Part shown: piece after piece, positions 33,200 through 44,400 of the stretch
Layout of the letters: each line of letters starts with the position of its first letter
Numbering within the stretch: the stretch's first letter is position 1
DNA from: Monoplex corrugatus
Lineage: Eukaryota > Mollusca > Gastropoda > Littorinimorpha > Ranellidae
DNA: 64,000 bases
Direction of reading: 5' to 3'
NCBI GenBank assembly: GCA_030674185.1
Contig: JAPXFY010000021.1
Coordinates: forward strand, 68,673,876-68,737,875
Notes under the pieces: model-generated
The model's input: the letters and a program-made list of their open reading frames with translations, nothing else
Databases searched by the model: none
What the model was told of the DNA's origin: nothing
Made by a program: the position numbers and the translations under genes

Positions 33200-34787
33200 T
33201 TGAAGGGCCAGGAACGTTTTTGAGTCAATTTTTGAAAGGAGAAATAACCTATTTTCTCTTACTCTTTTCTCCAATTCGTTGCCGTAACTGAATGGATAAG
33301 AGCTCAGACAACATTGCAGTTTCCTTTTGGCACGTGTTTGGGGATTTGCCGATTTGCAATGGGCGGCCCAAGGAAGACAATTTCCACACGAAATTGTCGA
33401 ATCTTCAGCAGGGTCTCTCTGACGACGCAGGCAAGGTAGCGACAAAATTCGCTTTGCACGTGCAAGGCAAGCCCTTTTTGAACACTACTCCAGCCAAAGT
33501 TGCCCGCAGACGAGGATAAAAAGGACCCGTTCTTGGTTCGTTTTAACCATGCTTGCAAGACGACGGATGACGGATGAGCAGCGGGGGAGAGCCCTCGCTC
33601 TGCTTGATGAAGGCCTAGCGCAGCGGGAAGTTGCTAGACGACTTGAAGTGTCGCATTCCACAATCCAGAGACTGCTGGAGCGCTTCAATGAGACTGGAGC
33701 AGTCCAGGAAAGGCGTCACACGGGTCGACCCAGAGTAACGACAAGACAGCAAGACCGCTACCTTGCCCTCTCCGTCCTGAGGGAAAGGGCATCCACTGCG
33801 GTGACATTGAGGGGTCAGCTGAGGGACGCAACAGGTGCTAACATCAGCTGCAGCACGGTGAGAAGACGGCTACATGAGGCAAACTTGAGGTCACGGAGAC
33901 CGGCCGTCCGACCCGTGCTGTCACCGGTCAACAGAGTGCGCCGCATGACCTGGGCCAGGGAGCACGTGACCTGGACAAGGCAACAGTGGGCCCGGGTCTT
34001 GTTTTCGGATGAGTCCAGGTTCACCCTGACCTTTAACGATGGCCGGGCTCGGGTGTGGCGACGTCAAGGGGAGAGGTTCGCTGACGCCACTGTCCAAGAG
34101 CATAACCGGTACGGCGGCGGGTCGGTGATGGTGTGGGGTGGCATGAGCCGTGGTACCCGGACCCCCCTGCTCCCCATTGACGGCATCCTGAACGGGGTCC
34201 GGTACCGGGACGAGGTTCTGGCGGCCGTGGCACTGTCTGCGCTTGTGGACCTTGGTCAAGGCGCCATCTTCCAGGACGACAATGTACCTGCGCATCGAGC
34301 ACGCCTTGTGACCGACTTCCTGGAGCAGCATGAAGTCGTCCGTATGGCCTGGCCAGCGTGCTCACCTGACCTGAACCCAATTGAACACCTCTGGGATGTG
34401 CTCGGGAGGCGCATCAGGGACAACCACCCCCCACCGGGCACCCTGGCCAGGCTGGTCGACATCCTGCAGATCGAGTGGGCGGCCATCCCTCAGGACACAC
34501 TCCGTACCCTTGTGGGGTCGATGCATCGGCGCTGTGAAGCATGCATCCAGGCTCGGGGCGGACACACGCGATATTGAAAACAGATTGGCCAAATCTGACA
34601 CTTTCTGTTTTTTGAAAAGGGGGGGATGTTCCTTTAAATGCATGTGCTGTTCACTAATGGGTCATTGTGCTAATTTCTTTTTCCAAAACAGGTGTGGAAA
34701 TGATGAAATAAAACATAGAATCAATTCTAAACATTGTCAATTATTTCAACTTAAAATTAGAGAGGAAGGAAGAAGTGGCCCTTAAAT
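33200..34787 (+). mobile_element. Tc1/mariner element, about 1.59 kb
   Basis: Carries an intact transposase (33549-34577). Short inverted termini are visible: GAAGGGCCA at 33202-33210 and TGGCCCTT at 34776-34783, each next to a TA dinucleotide (33198-33199 and 34788-34789), as expected for TA target duplication. Exact termini are uncertain by a base or two because the outermost bases do not match perfectly. Confidence 0.75.
33549..34577 (+). CDS. Tc1/mariner DD34E transposase, intact
   Basis: 342 codons from ATG to TGA with no break. The N-terminal DNA-binding part (residues 1-110) has two helix-turn-helix units: TDEQRGRALALLDEGLAQRE, then ISCSTVRRRLHEANL. They are separated by the GRPRVT hinge typical of Tc1-type proteins. 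The catalytic triad is complete: FSDESRF (first Asp, about residue 158), FQDDNVPAHRA (second Asp, about 248) and DLNPIEHLWD (Glu, about 283), with 34 residues between the second Asp and Glu, giving DD34E. It also has the YGGGSVMVWG segment of the family. It would cut the element out and join it at TA sites in the nucleus. The frame is markedly GC-richer than its surroundings, suggesting a recent arrival or a different codon history. Length fits the family (about 340). Confidence 0.95.
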   Translation: MLARRRMTDEQRGRALALLDEGLAQREVARRLEVSHSTIQRLLERFNETGAVQERRHTGRPRVTTRQQDRYLALSVLRERASTAVTLRGQLRDATGANISCSTVRRRLHEANLRSRRPAVRPVLSPVNRVRRMTWAREHVTWTRQQWARVLFSDESRFTLTFNDGRARVWRRQGERFADATVQEHNRYGGGSVMVWGGMSRGTRTPLLPIDGILNGVRYRDEVLAAVALSALVDLGQGAIFQDDNVPAHRARLVTDFLEQHEVVRMAWPACSPDLNPIEHLWDVLGRRIRDNHPPPGTLARLVDILQIEWAAIPQDTLRTLVGSMHRRCEACIQARGGHTRY

Positions 34788-35072
34788 TATGATTAGGAGT
34801 ATACATCGACGACATCCCCAACGACCTACTGGTAAGAAGGCCACCACCACATACGCCAAAGACAGCCACAACGACCCACTGTCACCAAAGATCTTGGCGT
34901 GAATTGGCCTCAAACATGGAAGGAGCAGAAGAACCAGGACTGAGGTCAACATGAGATTAGGACATGAAGGGTCACAGAATCTGGAACAACCTTTTCAGTG
35001 TGTCACGATGACACCTGAGAATGATGATGCATGGAGTTGCATTTTGGATTAAAACACTGGATACGTATACAT

Positions 35073-35677
35073 TCATCATCATCATCATCAGGTGCCCTGC
35101 CACATGGCGTTGGCGACCATGGACTTCCAACCATCTCTATCTCTCGTTGCCCCAGCATCTCCCCCACCCTCTTCATCCCCAGCCACTCTGCAAGTCCGTC
35201 CAGCATTCTCTCCCTTGGTAACCTGGTGCTCTTTCCCTCCAGCTTTCCCGTTGTGACCAGGTGCTCCAAATTCCCCTTCCTCATAAAATGGCCTATAAAT
35301 GTTGCTTGTCTTTTCCTAATCTTCCTTATGAGTGATCTATTTGTGTCTGCCTCCATCAATACTGTCTCGTTTGTTTTCTTTGCTGTCCATGGAACTCTCA
35401 ACATTCTTCTAAGAAACCACATCTCGGCTGCCTCGATCCTGCTCTGGCTTTGTTTGCTGACTGTCCACGCCTCGCATCCGTACAACAGTATTGGTTCTAT
35501 ATAACATTCAAGGACTCTCTTTCTGATGTTAATTGATAGGCATTTGTTGGTAAGAATGCTTGTCATCTTCTTGAATGCTGTTTTGGCTTGGCCGATTCTG
35601 CCAGCTATTTCCGATGTGCTTCTGCCGTCTGATGAAATGACCGTTCCCAGGTATTTGAACTTATTAACCTCTGTGAG
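35073..35677 (-). pseudogene. RTE-like LINE tail, split by a nested LINE (3' piece)
   Basis: On minus: NKFKYLGTVISSDGRSTSEIA, IRKRVLECYIEPILLYGCEAW, EMWFLRRMLRVPWTAKKTN, RQATFIGHFMRKGNLEHLV, RERMLDGLAEWL, then a (TGA)n tail at 35073-35090. One open frame covers nearly all of it. Its 5' continuation is at 38498-38555, on the far side of the inserted plus-strand LINE. Confidence 0.85.
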
Positions 35678-38497
35678 GTACGATGGAAAAACCTCGGAGA
35701 AACGTCTACCCCAGAAGGCCACAAACTCTACTTCAGTGGCAGTGAAGACAAACATGAACATGGAGTTGGATTCCTCATTCACAAAGACACTGTGAATGCC
35801 ATCATGGGATGCCGACCAGTCTCTAGCAGACTCATTACTATTCGGCTTAAGGCTTCACCTTTTAACATCACCGTCATCCAAGCTTATGCCCCAACAACTG
35901 ACTATGATGACGAGGCTGTCGAAGATTTCTATGATCAACTGCAGGAAATCGTAGATCAGACGCCAAAGAAAGACATCATTATAGTGCAGGGCGACTGGAA
36001 TGCGAAGATTGGAGAGGATGAACACAATAACTGGAAAGGGATATGTGGCCAATACTGCAACCCTGAGACCAACGAAAGAGGTTTAAGGCTCCTAGAATTC
36101 GCCAGTTACAACGACCTGAGGGTGGTGAACACGTTCGGTCCACACAAACCATCTAGACGCTGGACATGGCACAGCCCAGGAGAAAAATACCATAGTCAGA
36201 TCGACTACATCATGGTTCAAAGACGCTTCCAGTCAAGTGTTAACATCGCAAAGACCAGGAGCTTTCCAGGAGCCGACATTGGAAGCGATCATGAGCTTGT
36301 AATGATGACCTTCAAACTCCGCCTCCAGAGGATGAAGAAACAGGGCAACATAAGAATTAAGTTCAATCTTGAGAAGCTCAAAGACCCCAACATAGTTGAA
36401 AACTTCCAAGCAACGATAGGAGGGAAGTTTGCTCCTCTCCTCGTCCTTGACAATATGGACACCGAAGTAGACACTCTGATCAACAACTTCAACACTGCCG
36501 TGACCGAAGCAGCCAACGACATCCTTGGAAAACACCGACCAACAAAGATGCCCTGGGTCACGGAAGAAGTACTAAAGCTGAGCGACAAACGCAGAGAACT
36601 AAAGCAAAAGAAGAGTACGGATGAAGGTGCTAGGCTATACAGAAAAGCCAACCAACAAGTTAAAGAAGGCATGAGGAAAGCAAAGGCAACATGGATTGAA
36701 GAACAATGCCAAGATATCGAAGCAAACCTGCAGAAAAATAACAGCAAAAAAGCCTACCAGCTTGTGAAAGAACTAGCAAGCTCAAAACAAGGCAGAACCA
36801 CTACCATACAGAACAAAGCAGGGAAATGTCTCACAGAAGATCAAGAGATTCTGCAGAGGTGGACAGAGTACTGCTCCGAATTATACACACACACAACAAC
36901 AGGAGATCCCAAGGTGCTAGACGTTCCTCCACCAACCAACAACGACAGCTACCCCATCATGCGAGAAGAAGTTGAAGCTGCAGTAAAATCATTGAAGAAA
37001 GGCAAGTCGGCAGGAATGGACAACATTCCCTCAGAACTGGTCCAGGCAGGAGGAGAGGCCATGATAGATATGTTACTCATCATCTGCAATAAGATCTGGC
37101 GGACAGGTGAGTGGCCAACACCTTGGACCCAGTCCCTGATCATCACTCTCCCGAAGAAAGGCAACCTACAACTATGCCAAAACTACCGTACCATCAGCCT
37201 GATCAGCCATCCAAGTAAGGTCATGCTAAAAATCCTTCTGAGTAGACTGAAGCCACAAGCTGAGGAGATAATAAAAGAAGAGCAGGCAGGTTTCAGACCA
37301 GGAAGAAGTACCACAGAGCAAATTTTCAACCTCAGATTGCTCTGTGAGAAATACCTGCAACACCAGCAAGGCCTTTACCACGTCTTCGTGGACTTCAAGA
37401 AGGCATTCGACAGAGTTTGGCACGCTGCCTTGTGGGCAACCATGAGGCTGTACAACATCAATGCCAACCTGATCAGAACCATAGAATGCCTCTACGAAAA
37501 GGCGACCAGTGCAGTCTACCATGACAACAACTTAGGCGAATGGTTCCGAACCACAGTTGGAGTACGCCAAGGATGCCTGCTCTCCCCCACTCTCTTCAAC
37601 ATCTTCTTAGAGAGAATAATGGCTGACGCACTTGAAGACCACGAGGGAACAGTCAGCATCGGAGGTAGAACAATCACAAACTTGCGTTTTGCCGACGACA
37701 TTGACGGACTAGCTGGGCAAGAGCAAGAGCTAGTCAGCTTGATAAAACATCTTGATGAGGCCTCCACATCATATGGCATGCAGATCAGTGCAGAGAAAAC
37801 CCAGTTGATGACAAATAATACCAATGGCATCAGCACTGACATTACCATAGACAACAAGAAACTTGAGACCGTCCATAGATTTAAATATCTGGGAGCTATA
37901 GTATCAGATGAAGGATCAAAGCCCGAGGTACTTTCCAGGATTGCACAGACCACAGCTGCAATGACCAAGCTAAAAGTCATCTGGAACGACAAGAATATCG
38001 CAATCGGCTCCAAGATCAGACTGATGCGTTCCCTGGTCATGTCAATATTTTTGTATGCATGCGAAACATGGACCATAACAGCAGACATTGAAAGAAGGAT
38101 ACAGGCAATGGAGATGAGATGCTTCCGCAAACTCCTTGGTATCTCGTACATAGATCATATAACCAATAAAGAAGTGAAAACCCGAATCGAAAACGCCATC
38201 GGGCCGTATGAAGACCTCCTGACCTCAGTGAAAAGACGCAAACTGAGGTGGTACGGGCACGTCACACGATCATCTGGACTGGCCAAGACCGTCTTGCAGG
38301 GAACAGTTCAGGGAGGGAGACGAAGAGGCAGACAGAGAAAAAGATGGGAAGACAATATCAGAGAGTGGACTGGCCTTGAATGGAATATCATTCTGCGGAA
38401 AGCTGAGGACCGTGAGGAGTGGAGGAAGTTGGTTGCAAAATCTTCAATGGTGCCCCAACGGTCAACCAGACTACGGGACTGATGATGATGATGATGA
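35678..38497 (+). mobile_element. RTE-like LINE nested in an older LINE
   Basis: The inserted element starts inside the endonuclease (5' truncated) and ends with a TGATGATGATGATGATG tail right after its stop codon. Flanks ACCTCTGTGAG (35667-35677) and ACCTGTGTCAAG (38498-38509) are a plausible imperfect target-site duplication. Joining the flanks restores the continuity of the surrounding minus-strand LINE. Confidence 0.85.
35683..38482 (+). CDS. LINE ORF2: endonuclease (N-truncated) and reverse transcriptase, open frame
   Basis: One frame without stops for about 930 codons; an internal ATG/GTG start would fall at 35792, but the frame is open from 35683. The endonuclease part has VIQAYAPTTDY, IIVQGDWNAKIGED (metal and active-site residues), RWTWHSPGEKYHSQIDYIM and DIGSDHELV (catalytic DH). 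RT follows: KGKSAGMDNIPSELV, ITLPKKGNLQLCQNYRTISL, AGFRPGRSTTEQIFNLR, VDFKKAFDRVWHAAL, GVRQGCLLSPTLFNIFLE and LRFADDIDGLAGQ (catalytic box), then RRKLRWYGHVTRSSG and GRRRGRQRKRWEDNIREWTG at the end. Only the first endonuclease motif is missing. The unbroken frame implies recent insertion; without its 5' end and promoter this copy is probably immobile. Confidence 0.9.
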
Positions 38498-38555
38498 ACC
38501 TGTGTCAAGGTTGTGCCATTTGTTTTTATTTTGCAGGAGGGGATTTCCGACACAC
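38498..38555 (-). pseudogene. RTE-like LINE, 5' piece of the split copy
   Basis: On minus it reads SCKIKTNGTTLTQV, which directly precedes the KFKYLG motif in the uninterrupted copy at 15893-16560 (there CKITTNGTTLRQIEKFKYLG). Homology ends at about 38555, the 5' truncation point of the old LINE. Confidence 0.75.
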
Positions 38556-38559
38556 TAGA

Positions 38560-38940
38560 CGCATCACATCTGCCAATATGACAAGCACGTATACATTATC
38601 AATTCAAAACGAGCCGATCTGGCCACTTCCAGTCAGCAGCCAAGGAAAATGTCTTTACACCTGCCTTTTCCAGCTGCACTGCGACCATACTTCTGAGGCT
38701 GGTTATTTCCGGCCGCTGGGAGCTGTGGTATTGTATTTCCACATGCTTGCTATTATCTTCAGTCGGTGTGTCTGTGGCACTGACAGACGAATCAGACAAG
38801 CTTACAGAAAACAGGGCAGGATGGACTGGTGTGTTTTTGGAGGGACAACGACACCAAGACTCCAGCTGAAGTATGGACAGATGAGCTTTCTGACAGGTTT
38901 GCTGAAAAACATTCATGTTTGTACCGTGTAGGCCTACCTA
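38560..38940. other. No recognisable feature
   Basis: Opposing open frames of about 100 codons exist but show no domain and have no splice or start context. Confidence 0.3.
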
Positions 38941-39035
38941 AAAGTCAGTCAAAAAGTGGATGACTACCATGTGCGTGTGTCCATGCATATATGCATGTAT
39001 GTGCGTGTGCGAGAGAGGGAGACTGAAACAAGGAG

Positions 39036-39038
39036 AGA

Positions 39039-39069
<31 letters not shown>

Positions 39070-39130
39070 AAAGACAGCCAGAAAGACAGACAGACAGACA
39101 GAGTGACAGACGGTGAGAGAGACAGAGACT
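39036..39130. repeat. (GCCA)n and (GACA)n microsatellite
   Basis: Six GCCA units followed by AGACAGACAG runs. Confidence 0.9.
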
Positions 39131-39261
39131 GGCAGAGAGGAAGAGAAAGGAGAGAACACGTTTACAGAGGCACTGCAGGACAATGGGTGGCTGCGGTCAG
39201 GCGTCAGACAAGACACAACTAATTTTATCTCTAAGTGTTTACAGTTAGTGTCTGCAAGATA

Positions 39262-39540
39262 GCGTCTGTATCTGACCACAAAGTACTGTTAGGGTGTGAT
39301 AGTATCTGACCACAAAGTACTGTTAGAGTGTGATAGTATCTGACCACAAAGTAGTTAGAGTGTAATAGTATCTGACCACAAAGTAGTTAGGGTGTAATAG
39401 TATCTGACCACAAAGTACTGTTAGGGTGTAATAGTATCTGACCACAAAGTACTGTTAGGGTGTGATAGTATCTGACTACAAAGTACTGTTAGGGTGTGAT
39501 AGTATCTGACTACGAAGTACCTTTAGGCTGTCATGTTTCA
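39262..39540. repeat. 34-bp minisatellite, about 8 units
   Basis: Unit GTATCTGACCACAAAGTACT plus GTTAGGGTGTGATA, with shortened 31-bp variants lacking CTG. Confidence 0.92.
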
Positions 39541-39644
39541 AGACAGATAACTCTGGCATCCATCATTATGAGAAACGAGTTGTCATTTCTTTTCAGCACT
39601 AGACGTGCACACCACTTGTTCCTCCATCTCTCTCTGCCCCCTGT

Positions 39645-39750
39645 GTATCTCTCTCTTTCTCTCTCTCTAACACATGCACACACACACACACACGCACGCA
39701 CGCACTCACCTGTACACACACACATGCACACACGCACATACACGTGTGAT
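39645..39750. repeat. (CT)n then (CA)n microsatellite
   Basis: CTCTCTTTCTCTCTCTCT followed by ACACACACGCACGCACG runs. Confidence 0.95.
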
Positions 39751-39949
39751 AAGTGCCCAATGGTGACCACAAAAAATGACATGTAGGCCCTACTATATAC
39801 GATACAGATGGAGAGTGTATTGCAATAAAAATGTGTCGCTGACCCACCATGTCATAGCCTAGCTGTTCAGTTATGTATCACAACATACATAGTGATGTGA
39901 TCAATAGATAAATGTAATAAATAGAAAATATAAATAATGATTATAATAA

Positions 39950-40115
39950 TAATTGCGCAAGTCCGTCCAATATTTTCTCCCTGGTGCTCTTTTTCCTTCC
40001 AGCTTTCCTGTTGTGACCAGGTGCTCTGATTTCTCTTGCCTCATGTGTCCTATAGATGTTGCTTGTCTTTTCCTAGTCGTCTTCATTAATGTTCCACCAA
40101 TATCTGCCGTCAAGT
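39950..40115 (-). pseudogene. Short RTE-like LINE tail fragment
   Basis: On minus: RKRQATSIGHM, EKSEHLVTTGKLEGKRAPGR and the start of a (TAA)n-like end. Deletions and 5' truncation. Confidence 0.7.
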
Positions 40116-40289
40116 AGGCCTAACTGACAAGACTCCAGTCTCTCTAGAACCCAATGTGTTGGCAAGGTCTTGATATAGAAAAGAGAACTATGAAAAACAG
40201 ACACTACCAGAACAACTGGTTAATTGACATGGGCAGGAAACAACTTTTTGTTCAGGGTAGGATAGTAGGCCTATTCAAGACACGAGATC

Positions 40290-40600
40290 TTAGTCCACAG
40301 CTCTACAGGAGCCAGCCAACCCCCATAAATGCCTGACATGAACTGACCTTGGACTGGAAAGTCTGTTGTCAACACCTGGCAGTTTGAAGTTTGTTCAAAC
40401 CCATTTCTGACAATTCCATATGCGCTCCACCCAAACCTGTCAGCAATTATCTGGCAGACTCCTTGAGACTGTAAAACGCTATGCACTGGCAAAGTTTTAC
40501 GATATGAACAGGGGGTGGCCATGAAAAAGTAAGCAACCACCACTAGAATGTTTGAAACAAATGGGCCGCAAACAGGCCAATTTCATATGCTGTGGGCTGG
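40290..40600 (+). repeat. Dispersed repeat, copy 1 of 3
   Basis: Contains GCTCCACCCAAACCTGTCAG, AATTATCTGGCAGACTCC, CTATGCACTGGCAAAG and CACCACTAGAATG, shared in the same order with 44570-44890 and 48500-48690. Confidence 0.65.
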
Positions 40601-41442
40601 GAATGAACGAGTCAGATCTTCAATCCGTGGCTTCATCAAAATAAATAAATGAACAGCCCCATCTTAGATGTTTTCATAAATCTTTTGTCTCAATTCTTAT
40701 CTGTCCAGATAGAAATGGAGTGAAAACTGATGGAAATCACATTTTGAATTACAAACAACAGGAAAAAAATGTATAAAGATCCATCCATAATATTGTACCA
40801 CAAGATAGTCAAGCTATTCAAACAATCTGTTTTTTATACAACTACAAAAAATCCAGATTTCGTATTTTTCAAGGTCATTGTGATCCTGAAAAAGCCTCAA
40901 ATATAACGGATCTGTTGTGATGTGAAGCAAGAACAATGGCAAACTGTCACAACAATGGAAACAGAACAAGTAGGCCTATTGTCAGAAATTCCAGAAAGCT
41001 GTTCATCTACCCTTGTCAAAACGTGCTCAGTTTTTTTTTTTTTTAAGTTCATGTTACTTGACCTTTGTGTCATGAATTCCAATTAATGACCACTCAGCGG
41101 TCCAGACTTCTTATCCAAATCGGTGAAGATCCATACAGAAACATCTGACAAAATCTTCTGACACATTTTGTCACAAAGAACACGTCTCTCCATTCAATAT
41201 GAAACAATCCTTTTTTCTTTCAGAAAGATTGGAAAAGCCATGAAATCTTTGCAGATATATTCTGTACACGCACATACCTATACTTGGCCACAGGCCACTT
41301 TATAAGGGGCAGATGGAAAAAGAGCAAAAAACAAGAGTGAAATATGTCATCAAGTGTTCACTTCTCTCTCTCACACACACACACTCTCACACACAAACAC
41401 ACTGAACAACATAGTCTGACCAGTCCGAATCGTGTGCCTCTT
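40601..41442. other. Flank beyond the RPL35A 3' end; no feature recognised
   Basis: AT-rich. Only a (CA)n stretch near 41375-41400 and a poly-T at 41030-41043 stand out. Confidence 0.4.
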
Positions 41443-41455
41443 TATTTATTTACTT
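41443..41455 (-). promoter_or_regulatory. RPL35A: RPL35A poly(A) signal
   Basis: On minus the sequence reads AATAAATAAA about 12 bases after the stop codon. A very short 3' UTR is normal for ribosomal protein genes. Confidence 0.8.
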
Positions 41456-41464
41456 TCAGAACAT

Positions 41465-44400
41465 TTAGACTCGAGAGGGATACATCATCTGAAACAAAAG
41501 AAACAGAAAAGAATTATTTCCAACATATTTCTATCTTCTGTGGACAATATAACATAATGATGAATGAGAAAAAACAAAATATCTAGTACAAAGTGACCAA
41601 CAATATGCATCCTGCTTGTCTGGCACTGCAATAACTTAGGTGAGGCAATAGCAGTCATTAAAAAAAGAAACAAATATATACAAATACTAATTACAGCTCA
41701 GTTCTTCTATCTGACCGTACTAGTTGGCTATGTCTCTCTTTCAATCCGATTACCCAGAAAAGAAAAGTCAAGCTCGAAAGCAGGGAGAGCGGGAAAAATA
41801 CTCAGCACTGAAAAGGGAAATAAAAAGTAAAGTCAGAAGAGACAAAGCAAATTGGCTGGCACAAGAATGCAGTAAAATCAATGAACACAACGAAAACAGG
41901 AAGTCGAGGGAGCTCTTCAAACAAATAAAAAAAGTGAAAAAAACAAATTTCAAAGCAACAAACCAATGCATCAACAACAAGGATGGTCACACTCTGACTG
42001 AACCAGATGATGTCTTGGATAGGTGGAACGAATATGGCACATCACTTTTTGGCAAGCCTGACAGCCATGAAAATAATTTAGAGCCAAATTTGGAATTGAT
42101 CCCTGGAGATACGGAACCTGAACCTCTGCTCAGCGAAGTTGAATCTGCCATTAAAGATCTAAAATGCAGAAAGTCTCCTGGTCTTGACAATATTCCTGGA
42201 GAGTTGTTGAAACACTCAGGTGATGGTGGACTCAAAGTAATGCATCACTTATGCTGCAAGATATGGAAGACTTGTCAGTGGCCTACAGACTGGAAGCTCC
42301 AGGAATTTGTCATGTTACATAAGAGTGGAAATGTCAAAGACTGCAACAATTATAGAACAATTGCACTGATCAGTCATGCCAGTAAAATACTGCTGATAAT
42401 AATTTTAAACAGGTTAAAGCCAAAAGTAGAGGAAGAGCTATCCGACTGTCAGGCAGGCTATAGGAAAAACAGGGGAACAATAGATATGCTGTTTGTACTC
42501 CAGATATTGATAGAAAAGATTAGAAACACAGACCAAGAGATGTTCATCGTTTTCATTGACTACAGCAAAGCATTTGATAGCGTGATTCACCAAAGTCTTT
42601 TCCACTTCATGATCAAAATGGGTTTTCCAAGACATCTGGTTTCCCTCATAGCTTCATTATATAATGATCAAAAAGCAACAATCAGATGGAATAATCAAAA
42701 CTGCAAATTTTTTAACATCACTAAAGGGGTAAGGCAAGGTTGCATCCTGTCTCCACATCTCTTCAGCATATACACTGAACATATCATGAGAGAAGCAGAC
42801 AGAAGACATGGGAGTAAATATTGGTGGTAGAAACCTGTCAAATTTACGCTACGCAGATGACACAGGATTACTGGCAGACAACATTACAGGCTCTAGGAGG
42901 ATCCTGTACAGGGTAGACCGGGTTGGAAAGGCAGCTGGGCTGGACTTAAATTCAAAGAAGACAAAGGTTATGCATGTTGCAGGCAAATATAACACTAGAC
43001 AGGACCAGATCATGCTAAACCAAGTCCCTCTAGAAAATGTCAAGGACTTTAGATATTTAGGTTCAGTCAAGACACACGATGGAACATGCTCAAAAGACAT
43101 AAAGATGAGAATTGGAATGGCCAAGAACAGTATGGTTCAATTGAACAATATTTGGAAAGACCACAGCATAACAGCAGACCTTAAGATAAAACTCTTAAAA
43201 TGTCTTGTCTGGCCAGTGATGTTATACGGCTGCGAGGCATGGACAATGAAGAAAGAGGATGAAAGACGAGTGGAAGCAGCAGAGCTGTGGTTTTACCGAA
43301 GACTGCTGAGGGTCAAATGGACGGATAGGCGCTCAAATGAAAGCATACTGAATGAGTTGGGTACTACACGCAAGCTTCTAGTACTCATACAACGGAGGAA
43401 ACTGAAATATGTTGGACACGCAATCCGTAATGAGAGAACAGACTTGATGTCCACTGTCCTCCAAGGTAAAGTGGAAGGAAAGAGAAACAGAGGACGGCCA
43501 CCTGCATCACTTGCTAGAAACATCACAAACATCAGTGGCAAGAAACTCCAGGAGGTGGTCAGACTTAGCCAAGATCGAGAGTGCTGGAGGCAACTTGTGA
43601 GGACATCATGTGCAGCGGCCAACACTGTTCCCGGTGACGCCGACAGGTGAGACAGGTGAGACCCAGGTATGCACAGGAGAAAATCTCCATCTAACAAAAC
43701 TTTGTATGTGTGCAGCCCCAAATCTACCCACCTATCAATTGATACTCAACTTTCTTCAAAGTTAGGAAAGTCAAAGCAGCGAAAAGAGGAGATGGACATT
43801 GCTCTGACTGGCCCCCAGGTAATTCAAATCTCTACCCCGTCATTCCTGTACTATCTGGCAGATTATGGGATAACCTTTGCTTTTTTACCTTCAACCCATA
43901 TTGCTAGCTGGTTAAATTCAAAATGAAATGAGTGCCTTCAGTTACTGCATGGAAAAAGACCTTCCTGAATGCCCATAAACGTTCCAAAGTCTCTGTAGGC
44001 AATAGTTATTTAGTGATACAAAGTCAAGAACATTTGGAAGACAGTAACAAGTTGAGACATTTCGTATGTAACAACAGCTTGAGATCTCTCATATTCAGCA
44101 TCACTTATCACACAAACCCAACTATTCAAATCACTGACACTACTACTTTTCATCACCAACAGAAACAAAGTGCTTTGAACAGTTATCCAAAACCTGTAAA
44201 TATCTTCTTCTGCTGATCTTTCAAACCCTTCATTACGTCTTCTCAGACTTAACCTTCTTGCTAGTCACCCTATTCACCAGTTTTCAGCAAGGTGAAGGTG
44301 TGAAGAAGTTTAGTGGTTTGCCTTGTGGCCAAGTCTGCTGGCTTTGCACAGTTTGCTTAACACTTTCCCAGGTGCTGTTGTTTTGGGGTTTGTTTTTTGT

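Noticed and set aside
35073..38555. Twin-priming inversion of a single LINE
   Set aside because: The two orientations belong to different families, each with its own 3' tail, and the minus copy resumes on the other side, so it is nesting.
38599..38931. Opposed frames of 105 and 170 codons at 38.4-38.9 kb
   Set aside because: No domain, no splice or promoter context. The plus frame is mostly a shadow of the LINE end and flank.
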